Source: Gonocerus acuteangulatus
Lineage: Eukaryota > Arthropoda > Insecta > Hemiptera > Coreidae
Length of the DNA stretch: 64,000 bases
Reading direction: 5' to 3'
Assembly (NCBI GenBank): GCA_946811695.1
Contig: OX328124.1
Span: 94,891,535-94,955,534, forward strand
The first letter of the stretch is position 1, and each line of letters opens with the position of its first letter. Position numbers and translations under genes: made by a program. Shown here in pieces: positions 54,554 to 64,000 of this stretch. Under the pieces are notes generated by a model. It ran no database searches and was not told the origin of the DNA. It was given only the letters and a program-made list of their open reading frames with translations.

Positions 54554-55449
54554 CAAATCTAGATTGACATATTTTATGCTTTACGACAACGACTCTTATT
54601 GCAGTGATTGTTTAAATGTTGAAATACTTTGAACAATTAATTTATTGATATGTTATTAAAATGATAGTATTAAGTACAACTCTCCTATCCCGGCTTAGAA
54701 CTGCGTCCACATAGTTTGTTTTTTTTTGGATCTCCTGGCCTCTATAATATTCGAGGGTTTTAGATTGAACAAAAATCTAAATTTTGTAGCTTTATTAGAG
54801 AGTTGTATGAATATCTTTTTAAGCTCATCAACTAAGAGGCTATCCTCTTTTAACGTTTTTCATCTTCTCTTTCATTTAATCGGGATAGAAACGCACTCTT
54901 ACTTTCTTACACTACTTACTTACACTCACTCCAAATGAGGAAGATCGAGTGAGATGGGGGTTTTCTCTTGCTCCGGTGGAATCAAGCGAGCGAGCAAGCC
55001 GAGTGTCTCATTGATTTCGTGTCGCTATTTAAATTTCATAGTTTGCTATAATTCCAAATTTTAGGATTTAATTATAATGTATTACTTATTTTTTCATTTC
55101 ATTCCGTTTTTTAAATAAATTGTATTACAATAACAATGTCGTATTATTTCATGTCTGATATCTATCGCTAAAATTATGAACACCGCTTTAATATCCCATG
55201 TTATTTTATGTTGAACCAACTTGTATTTGCACGTTAAAGTTGGCCCATAGCATGTCAAAGGTTGCTCATACCTGGTTTACATAATATGTAAAAGAATATT
55301 GAGAAGGCTAAAAGTGAAAATTTATTATATTTTTACTTTCAGCCTTCCCAATTTGTCTAAGTCTTCACAATTTATGAATGCATTTTTATAGAAAAAAATG
55401 TAACTATAGAAGTCTAAGCTGTAGATTTAATAGTGCAGACGAACTGCAG

Positions 55450-55486
<37 letters not shown>

Positions 55487-56394
55487 AAAAGACCAGTAGA
55501 AGCCCGTTAGATGGGTTTAACCTTCTTCCAAGAGGCCAATACTGGAAGCCTTGCTTTATTCCATAGGATTGAGTGGAAATTTATCTTCAGAGATGTTTCA
55601 TTTGAGAAAATGAATGCATTCAAAGAACTTTATGATTAAAGCATTTAAATAAAATATATATAGAGTGAAGAGAAGACATGGGGAAAAATGAGAAATAAAA
55701 TTTATTGGTAAGAATTACCTAAACTGGCGGATATTGATGTATTGTTCCCTAAATTGGTATGAAAGAAGGCCAGCTATCAACAAAATATATTTATCATCTT
55801 AGCTACTATAGTAAATGTAACATGTGCTATGTAGTACTATAGCAAATATAATATCTGTCGCTCAAATGATGGACTAGATGAAAGCAGGAACCCAGGAAAG
55901 GATTATGAATTTAGTAGATAAAAGCTGGGGACGGTAATGTTCCAGAGTAGAGTATACATGGTTGGAAATTCGGTTTTTATTGAAGGAGCGAGAAATTAAT
56001 TTTTATGTTTTCAAATGGCTCCATACTAGGAAAAAAATATTTGAAGCTTTTTCTCAAGAGTCCATATTTGAATACAAAAGACGGTTGTTTTTATTCAATG
56101 TCGATTCACAGCTTAGAAATCAAAATAAGAACACAGTAAAAGTTTTAAATTGAATGTTATCTCCTTTTCAACGATAGATTATTTTAAAAGGTAATATAGG
56201 GAGACCAGCAGAAGATCTCAAAACTATCTTGTTTGAACAATGGAAGAAAATATTGTATATTCTCAAATAATTTCAAATTTAGCACGATTAACAACTGAGG
56301 AATTGAAATATTAATCACTAGAGGTTCGTTCAAATATTCACTGTACGTTTATATCCCTATTTATAATTGTATTAAAAAATCCAAATTTATTAAT
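54554..56394. other. No recognised gene or element body
   Basis: AT-rich sequence with an A run at 55454-55484 (about 30) that may be a retrotransposon tail. No ORF with known similarity. Confidence 0.4.
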
Positions 56395-57000
56395 TTTAGC
56401 GCGTTTCCTCTCTGCCTCCACAGGGAGGAAACCCGTTTATTTGACTTTATGACGCAATCCGGAATTGAGTCTAGAATGTTTCAGAACGAGAATAACGGTG
56501 GTTCAAATTTGTCTGTTCGCTCTCTAACAGGTTCAAAAAAGGATCGATTTTAATGGTTGTCGGGCAAAAAACAGAGTAACACTTGCGTGCTTGTTTTATG
56601 TACACGTTTTATGATTAATGAGACGTTATAAATCTAATGAAGCCATTTACGAAGCCGTGTCTATAACCGTTGTCGAGGGAAACGTGGAAAAAAAAGTAGT
56701 CTTCTTTTTTTTCGGATATATTCTTATAAATCTAGAAACTGGTTGGGAAATCGTAGTAAATAAGTACCTATTCCAAAGCTTATTAAATTTCTTACAAATA
56801 CGATTCTTATGCGATTTTATATAGAGCACATTAGGATAAACCGTGCCCCGAATGGAGTCATTTTCTCTTAGGATGCTGTCGATTTCCTGCTGTGGAGAAT
56901 AAGATCTTGCTTCACTTTACAAGTGTTTACACTTTTTACGAAAGCTTAAGACGGAAACGGGCTATGTTGACGCCATTCCTGCGAGTAGGACTTTCTGAAC
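56395..57000. mobile_element. Second HINE-like family, copy 2
   Basis: GTTTCCTCTCTGCCTCCACA GGGAGGAAACCC hairpin, TGACGCAATCCGGAATTGAG, AACGGTGGTTCAAATTTGTC, GGATCGATTTTAATGGTTGT and, at the end, GACGCCATTCCTGCGAGTAG. The order matches 48835-49700, here without the (AT)n. Confidence 0.5.
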
Positions 57001-58002
57001 ATATTTTGTGACAATATTAGGTCTTTTGTAAGATTATTTTTATATAAATAAAATGCATTATAAAATTTTTTTTTTTTTCAATAGTCCATGTATGTGTAAG
57101 GCTTCTCTTATTGCAAGTAAATTTCCTTATAGTATATCGACCTAATTAAGTTATCCTAAGAGATGTTGGGTTAGAGCTGTAATACCAGAGGGATTTGAAG
57201 GTTTATTTAGCATTTTAGTTGCTGCAATATAGTTTGAGTATTATAGGATTAAGTAAAGAGGTCAAATATCTTAGCCCAAGGATTATAGGTGGCCGTGTTA
57301 TAGGTTTAATACTCTACCCATGTGGAGCAAGGAGATTCCATAAGATCATATGAGTTTATATTTTATTATACGATTGTGAGCCTTGTTCTGAATTATATCT
57401 TTTAAAATGGCAGAAGGTCATAGTAAAAACTTAAACTTTTCATTAATTATTTTTTTATTGCTGATAATATTAAGTATGCTTGTAAAGATTTGGGAAAAGT
57501 ATTTTGGGCGTTCCAAAATAAAATTTAAAATAGTTATAGTAGGTTAAAGGGAAGGAAACTACATATAATATATCGTCCCTGCCATGTCAAACTATCGAAT
57601 ATGCAAAATCTCGTATTTCAGATTCGATACTTTGCTCATAGATTGTGGACGATACGGCTTGTCGCAAATTGTCACATCTCTAACCCCTTTAGAATAGCCT
57701 TTAATGTCTTAAATAAAGTATCGAGAAAGACCATTTTTTTGATATATTACTTGGCCAATGGATAGAATATGTTCATTCTCTAGTTTCCACCGATTGTTTG
57801 ACATGGTTGGGACGATATGCCCAATTAATTGTGCCATGTGTGAAAATATTTATGTGAGAGACTCAGGATAACTTTTAAAAAAGAGGATAAAAAGTGGATT
57901 ATGCAATCAAATGTAAAAAAAAATTACTTTGAAAATGTTAAAATGCTTGGAAAAAAAAAGAACCTCATAAAAATAATAATAAAATTAAATATACATATTA
58001 TC
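57001..58002. other. No recognised gene
   Basis: AT-rich unique sequence; nothing supported on either strand. Confidence 0.4.
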
Positions 58003-58238
58003 AGGGGATAAGGTTAGCTCCCTTATATAGTTATAGAGCACTCGACTAATATGGTGGAGGAATTAAGTTCAAAACTCGAGCGCACTAAAGATTTTATCTT
58101 CTAATATCTTCATTTGTTGGCTCCCTGGCCGTCCGTAGGCCAATCCAGCCTTTAATTAATTTATTAATGGGTACCTGCAAAGGGGAAAATCGGGCGGCCG
58201 CAGGATAATAGTGACCACACTATCTCCCTAGTGCGGCC
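58003..58238 (+). mobile_element. SINE family B, diverged 3'-truncated copy
   Basis: GGGGATAAGGTTAGCTCCC with an insertion in box A, then ATAGAGCACTCGACTAATAT, AAGTTCAAAACTCGAG, GGGGAAAATCGGGCGGCCGC, CACTATCTCCCTAGTGCGG. Confidence 0.8.
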
Positions 58239-58262
58239 ACATCATCAAAATTAGGAGAAAAA

Positions 58263-59317
58263 GTCCGTCACGCAGGAGCTGCATAACTAAGCACTTTCCT
58301 CAGAATTTGGGTAGTGTAGACTGCTTTCCAGAACAATTTGCTTAAAATATCCTACATAAATAAATTAAAAACATGAATAGTTCTCTTTTAAATTTGTAAT
58401 GAGTAACTGATCAATTATTAATTCGCTTCCAGAGTTATGTTTACACATGTTACCTATTACACTACGTAATAAATACAAAAAACCTCATATTATCGTATTT
58501 TGATCTAACGCAGGAACAGGATACAGTCCCTCTAGCGCTCCTTGCGGCGCCTTTGTGGACCTATGTCTGGCTGGCTTTTCTATTGAAATATATTACAAAG
58601 TAAACCCCCCTTTCCGATTGACCGATTCAGCTCATTTTTATAACACTTCTTTCTCATGAGTTACCCACGAACTAGCTGTTTCGTTAGAATACAGCAGAAA
58701 TTACGACCAGTATGAGTATATTAGGAATTTGGGTCCGGAGTAAACCCCCCCTCCTAATGAACCTATTTAGTTTATTTTTACATCACATATTTACCTGTAG
58801 ATTACCACTACGAATACCGAGTTTCGTCGAAATATACCTAAAATCACGGCTGGTAGTGGCGAATTGGTATTGTCGGTCCGGAGTAAACCCCCCCCTCCTT
58901 ATGAACCGATTTAGTTCATTTTTATATCTCACTTTTCTCTCTATATTACCACTACGAATACCAAGCTTCGTTGAAATATAACAAATATTACGGCTGAAAT
59001 GGTCAAATTAGTGTTTTGGGTTCGGGGTAAACCCCCCCTTCCGGTGGACCGATTTTGGTGGTTAACGAACTCGTTCAATCGTTTGCTAATTGAATGCTAT
59101 ATACCAAGTTTCGTGACGAAAAAACAAAAACTCTGGCCGCTATCGTGTTAACAGACACACATATATATATATATATATATGGTTATATATAAATTTTAAC
59201 GGGGGTCATTTTCGGTGTCTACTAGGTAGGATCGATAAAGATTTGAAGAAATTTTTCAAAAATTCCGTCGTGAGTCCAACCTCAATAGCTACTTTCCTTC
59301 GGAGGAAAGTGCTAAAA
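58263..59317 (+). mobile_element. HINE / DINE-1-like element, copy 3, about four 143-bp units
   Basis: 5' GTCCGTCACGCAGGAGCTGC, subterminal AGCACTTTCCTCAG, GTAAACCCCCC words at 58601, 58740, 58883 and 59025 (units 139-143), ACAGACACACATATAT then a short (AT)n, TTAACGGGGGTCATTTTCGG and 3' hairpin ACTTTCCT-TCGG-AGGAAAGT ending GCTAAAA. Confidence 0.75.
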
Positions 59318-59429
59318 ACGGAAATAAAATATTTAAGTAATATTATATTTTTATGCAATAAACAATATTTGGAAATAATTATAATATCCGTTTTTTCATT
59401 TACTGTTTTTCCCCTATTTTTTACGATGA

Positions 59430-59483
59430 CCCCGCATTAGGGAGATAGTGTGGTCACTATAATCTTGCGGCCACCCATTTTTC
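59430..59483 (-). mobile_element. SINE family B fragment
   Basis: The minus strand reads GTGGCCGCAAGATTATAGTG-like sequence then ACCACACTATCTCCCTAATG, matching the family B 3' body. Confidence 0.55.
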
Positions 59484-59493
59484 CGGTTATTTA

Positions 59494-59547
59494 TCAAATA
59501 AAATGCAACCGATATCATTATAATGATATTGATTGCATTTTATTTGA
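59494..59547. repeat. 54-base near-perfect palindrome
   Basis: TCAAATAAAATGCAACCGAT ATCATTA followed at once by its inverse with two mismatches and no loop. Confidence 0.85.
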
Positions 59548-61543
59548 ATATACCTTTCTTAACTAAAGCTTTCTCTAAAACTCCAGATTTTAAAATGTAG
59601 TTTTGATAACGTCAATTTTATCTTATTATTTTAGACTAGGCCCTGCCTGCGGTAGGTCTTCCTAAGTGAACACGTAGAGCGCAAAATAAAGAGAAATTAA
59701 TGAAAAGTACTTTTTAATATATAAATTTTTCTGCCGATTTAAATGACTAATGAGTTTATTAGTAGATACAAACAATATCTTAATATAAACAATATCTTAA
59801 TATTTATAGTAATATAAATTACTAAATATGGAAATATGCTGTTATTACCAGCTACTTGGTAAATAAAAGGGGAAAGAAATAGATTGTAAAAACCTGCTAC
59901 TAGGACAAATTACAGAGCCAAAAATTATTTTAGCTTTAGAAACGGATTTAAAATTGTATTCTGAGGGAATTCAAAATTATGATACTGAAATTTATTAAAA
60001 AAAATTCAAAAGTCAGGAACTAAACATAATAATTTAAATTTAGAATACATTTTTAATGCTGAATGGGTGGTAAATTTATCGGATTATATTATTCCAGAAT
60101 ACATATTATGACTGAAGGAATACAGTAAATATTTTCTAGGAAATTACACTAATATTTTTGAGATATTTATGATTGTCTTAAACTGCTCAAATTTTTTGAT
60201 AAACTGTTTTTTTTTCGAATTCTCTTAGGCAGAGGGACGTATATATATTGTTGAATTACAATTATTTCAATTTCAGAGTTCAATTATTTCATTTGATGTA
60301 TAGTATAAGTAATTTATTGTTTAAAGTGTTATTAATCCCTTTATTTTCTAAATATTGTGGATTTTGTTTTCCATTGTTGAAAGTTGAAGACGAAGGCAAT
60401 GTTCAGTCTCTTTGTATCAGTATTGACAAACTTCTAAATTCCAGAGTATTAATTAAGTATTGTAGGCTTTATTGGAAAGTCCCTCTCCGCCTTATCTGGA
60501 TAAATTTTATCTTGACTTTACAAAATATTCCTTGAGGAATCTGCTAGTAATAAATCATTTTATAACTTGTTTTGTTGCCATTATTTTTTTTTGTTTTACT
60601 TTCAGTGAACTTAACTTTTCTAATAAATCTGAACTGTTTAGAATTTCATTTTGTTTTTATTTAAGAAAATACAAATGAATTCTCACTTAATTAAAAGAGG
60701 AAGAATTAAAAGATGTCTCATCACGCTTTAGCATTTTGAATGAAATTTAAATGACAAGAAAACCTGCCTGAAACGAAAGATTAAAAGTTCGTTTACCAGC
60801 AGTTTCGTACACCTGAACACTGTTTCTTCAAAGAATTTTAGAATGGAGTACAACCATTTTTGAAGAGCGTAAATAACTGTTTGTAATTTTGTTTTACTTT
60901 CTTCCGTTTACATTTTAAATGTAATAAGGGCGCGGAAATATCTCTAGATTTTGACTGCGCAGTCGAAATCTTGAGATACTCCTCACCGTGTATGGGACAT
61001 CCTTTAGGCCAGAATTGAACTGTACAGTCCATCGAAGTTGAATGATAAAGCCAATAGATTAACTTTACTGTCCAATGAGGCCGGGACTGACAGGTATGGA
61101 GGATATTTGCTTTACATACAGTGGGTCTACTACAGCTGTGGTTTATTAAATTATCTTGTGTGTGCTAGACCCATTCAGTCCAAACTAGTCTCTGCCTTGA
61201 GATTTGAACTGAACGCGTATGTGCACCTTAACATTGTTATGAAAAATAACAGTGACGGAAAACTATTGCATTGTTCTCGGTGGACGTTACATAGGAAGGA
61301 CGTTTTGCAGGAATTCATGCAATTGATAGATGGAACAATTAAGGAAACATTTATTTATTAATTTATAAGTGCTATGCTTCTATGGCGATTTCGCTCATTT
61401 AAGGCAATTGTCTACAGAATCAGCATTGTGATCAAAATTTTATTCCCATAAACCGGGATTTGAAAATGTCTGTGTAATTTGCTCGAATGTTACTGGTCAA
61501 GATATTTTGTTTATCTTTCAATAATTCGTTTATATCATGTAGG

Positions 61544-61544
<1 letters not shown>
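59548..61544. other. No recognised gene; one short palindrome
   Basis: AT-rich unique sequence. At 60930-60976 there is an imperfect 44-base palindrome centred on GACTGCGCAGTC. A 107-codon frame from 61038 has no recognisable domain. Confidence 0.4.
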
Positions 61545-61597
<53 letters not shown>

Positions 61598-61917
61598 CAC
61601 TTGTTCTTTTTTCTTTATTTGGCAGAGGGTCGATGAAGCAGAACACCTTTTGTTTTTGTTCAACTATTTTATTTCATCTATTTTGCCCGACATGTTTCGT
61701 GCCTTAATTCGCACCTCTTCAGGGGCTTTCCTATGAAAAAATATTTTTTCATAGGAAAGCCCCTGAAGAGGTGCGAATTAAGGCACGAAACATGGTGGAC
61801 AAAATAGATGAAATAAAATAGTTGAACAAAAACAAATGGTGTTCTGCTTCATCGACCCTCTGCCAAATAAAGAAAAAAGAACAAGTGGAAAATATACATT
61901 GGGTCATATTCAGAAGA

Positions 61918-61996
<79 letters not shown>
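61545..61996. mobile_element. 296-bp near-perfect palindrome flanked by (TA)n on both sides
   Basis: (TA)n 61545-61594, arms 61595-61742 and 61743-61890 with no loop (centre GAAAAAATATTTTTTC), then (AT)n 61921-61996. Each arm carries CTGAAGA, stem GGTGC-loop-GCAC, GAAAC: a hammerhead-like core, one on each strand (61722-61694 and 61763-61791). Arm sequence beyond (CATCGACCCTCTGCC, AAATAAAGAAAAAAG) resembles a retroelement end. Probably two Penelope-like ends joined inversely. Confidence 0.7.
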
Positions 61997-61997
<1 letters not shown>

Positions 61998-62119
61998 CAA
62001 GTTATATTAACTCATGTGAATGAGATATCTGAATCGAGCAAGTGCATTTTCTTCCCGTCTGCTGTCTCGGTAGCTGGATGAGCTACTCCTTAAGTTTATT
62101 GGCCATCTCTTTGTGAGTG

Positions 62120-62205
62120 GTTGGTTACTGGCCGTGCCCGACGTTGCTTAACTTCGGTGATAAATGGGAACTGATGCGTTAATTCACCGAAGCTGGGGCT
62201 TGAAT
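62120..62205 (-). mobile_element. 5S-rRNA-headed SINE (family D) fragment
   Basis: The minus strand reads GCCCCAGCTTCGGTGAATTA, GTTCCCATTTATCACCGAAG, TTAAGCAACGTCGGGCACGG, close to 5S rRNA; no body or tail. Confidence 0.7.
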
Positions 62206-62961
62206 ATTTATTAATTACAGTATTGCTATGAATTATTTTCTAATTTCAATTGGTTTGTTAATTTTATATGTTTCATTAAGCTTATTTTTGTAGTGAGATT
62301 AATTTTATATTTAAAGTATTTATACTGAAATTTATTATTATAACCTTCTGTATAATTAGTATATAATTTGAAGTAAAGCCTGTATGCTATAAATATATTA
62401 GAAACTATGCAGTATGTAAAAATGAGGCTTACAAAAAAGTTAATAGCTACAAATAAACTCCCTCATTCTGGGGATACAACAACGAGGAAAAATCTCACAT
62501 TTGACAAAACCAGGCAAAAAGATCCCTTAAAAACTCCAGTTAGAGGATTGGCTTAAATATGCTTTCAGGAAAAAACATTTCCTCTCGTGGATATTACTTT
62601 CTTCAGCGAGAAAAGGATTTTAAATTCAAGAGAGGAGAGAATATCATGAAATTAGGCGAAGGTGTTTTCGGAAAGTGGGAAGTAGATAATGGCTTTTGAA
62701 TAATACAGAACGTAGGAACCAAAGGGTGTTCCACGAAATCATTTGGCTGTTCAAAAGCTTTTGGGTGGCACTCACTTTGCCATGTGTCAGGAAAATGGGC
62801 TTCGGTTTATTCGTGCTTCTTCTTCAATTCGATGAATTGTTATTATAAAATAAGGCAAAATTATGAGAGAAATAAGTTGAAAAAGGTTCTCTTCTGTTTT
62901 TTTTTTCTTGGAATTAATTGAAAAGACAGACAATTATTGACGCTAAGTTTCCGAGTATGTA

Positions 62962-63610
62962 TTAAGGGTAATACTACCTTGTTTGATCAAAAGTGATTTT
63001 CTCTAATTTATAAACAACAAATAAATGTATTTAACTCGTAGGCTTCCAAGGTCCATGTAATTACAAACATAATGGTGTTCGGGTTTTGATCGTGTCTTAA
63101 TTTTCTTCATCCGTCGAAGAAAATGATGACATGGTCAAAACCCGAAGACTATAATGTTTGTTATAAATCGATATTTTTCAAGTATTCGTGTCATAAGTTT
63201 CACAAGGGATGTTAAAGTAGCCAATAAAAAAAAGTTTTAATTCTTCGAAAACAAAAGGTGCTGTGTCTGACATACAGAAACCCTCTTTTTTCAAGGGCGA
63301 TAGATAGTCTGCAGGTGGCAATTATTCATCTAGAAAAAAACAAAAAACAAAAACTGAAATTATTTTAAATGAAGAAGGTAAAGCCTAGTAAACTAAGTAA
63401 GATTTTTAAGAAATAATAATTTTTTCAAAAATGTTGAATAATTCTTCATTTTGTATTAAAACAACAGTCGAAAATTGTTATAATTCAATGAATGGATAAT
63501 ATCCTATGCACTTAACTAGCAAATGTCATTAGGGAGCTGCAGTTAAAATTGGAGGTTGATAGGGTGAAAATTGGAGACCATACAGTATCCCCCGAAGTGA
63601 AAAACAGTTT
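62962..63610. mobile_element. TTAA element, copy 2, right end missing
   Basis: TTAAGGGTAATACTACCTTG then CCCTCTTTTTTCAAGGGCGA, GTCTGCAGGTGGCAATTATT and AAGCTGCAGTTAAAATT-like words as in 38718-39618. A hairpin of about 45-base arms (63062-63172; GTTCGGGTTTTGATC / GGTCAAAACCCGAA) is inserted in it. Confidence 0.7.
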
Positions 63611-63776
63611 TGAGAAAATGTACCTAAATGTTCATTTTTTTCTTTCGCAAATAATTTGCGTTGCGGAACTCGTAATAAATAAAAAAAAAATAAACATACA
63701 TCGTGATTGGCCGATAGACACTGTCCAAGTCTATGTACATTCTGTTTTGTTTAAATTTATCCCTCAATGATAAAAA

Positions 63777-64000
63777 TGTATATATACATGTATAAAATGT
63801 TTATATACATGTATAAAATGTATATATGCATGTATAAAATGTATATATACATGTATAAAATGTATATATACATGTATAAAATGTATATATACATGTATAA
63901 AATGTTTATATACATGTATAAAATGTATATATGCATGTATAAAATGTATATATACATGTATAAAATGTATATATACATGTATAAAATGTATATATACATG
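63777..64000. repeat. 21-bp satellite with 105-bp higher-order period
   Basis: Unit TATATACATGTATAAAATG plus two bases, repeated every 21. Variant units (TTTATATAC at 63798 and 63903; ATATGCATG at 63819 and 63924) recur five units apart, giving a 105-base higher-order repeat. It continues beyond the window end. Confidence 0.9.

Noticed and set aside
53985..54554. 189-codon minus-strand frame with a 15-residue repeat
   Set aside because: Explained by a 45-bp minisatellite whose period is a multiple of three; no promoter, splice context or homology.
60248..60535. 95-codon plus-strand frame with hydrophobic residues
   Set aside because: AT-rich chance frame; no homology recognised.
61038..61361. 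107-codon plus-strand frame
   Set aside because: No recognisable domain, no splice or promoter context; kept only as a note.
63757..63999. 80-codon minus-strand frame of MYIYILY repeats
   Set aside because: Translation of a 21-bp AT-rich satellite.

Overview
The window is AT-rich, intron-rich animal nuclear DNA. Canonical GT-AG introns, TOP-type transcription of a ribosomal protein gene, and a dense mix of SINEs, Helentron/DINE-1-like elements, mariner, piggyBac-like, hAT-like and Harbinger-like debris point to an arthropod, most likely an insect. The order cannot be fixed from sequence alone.

Three conserved genes lie in the first 33.5 kb. (1) Positions 71-19733, + strand: 22 exons of importin-5 (IPO5 / karyopherin beta-3). 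Only about the first 30 codons are missing, upstream of the window; the 22 exons join in one frame (1069 codons plus stop). (2) Positions 24264-23785, - strand: three exons of LAMTOR4, the small Ragulator subunit (107 aa). It is short-exon and easily missed. (3) Positions 25004-33422, + strand: RpS15A (uS8), 130 aa in three coding exons, with a 5' noncoding exon ending at 24660 and a pyrimidine-rich TOP-like start near 24594. LAMTOR4 and RpS15A are divergent, with their first exons a few hundred bases apart, and probably share a promoter region. IPO5 is nuclear import, RpS15A the small ribosomal subunit, LAMTOR4 lysosomal mTORC1 signalling; there is no operon-type link.

From 33.5 kb to the end I find no convincing protein-coding gene. 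A GC/CpG-rich island at 43.0-43.27 kb, with an NRF1-like site and a consensus splice donor, may be the promoter and first exon of a gene extending beyond what I can see. The rest is transposon-derived: four SINE families (tRNA-Glu-like, tRNA-Leu/Ser-like, a long tRNA-headed family with a T-rich end, and a 5S-rRNA-headed family); three copies of a Helentron-associated non-autonomous element (HINE/DINE-1-like) with a variable 143-bp tandem array and central (AT)n; TIR elements with readable target-site duplications of 3, 4, 5 and 8 bp; Penelope-like fragments with hammerhead-ribozyme-like cores; a near-perfect 296-bp palindrome; and several minisatellites.

The most interesting signals are the modular sharing of head, body and tail between the SINE families, the hammerhead-like motifs (one pair inside the 296-bp palindrome), the HINE family with expanding 143-bp units, a ~105-bp-stem hairpin inside an IPO5 intron that could yield siRNA, and the promoter-like island at 43 kb.
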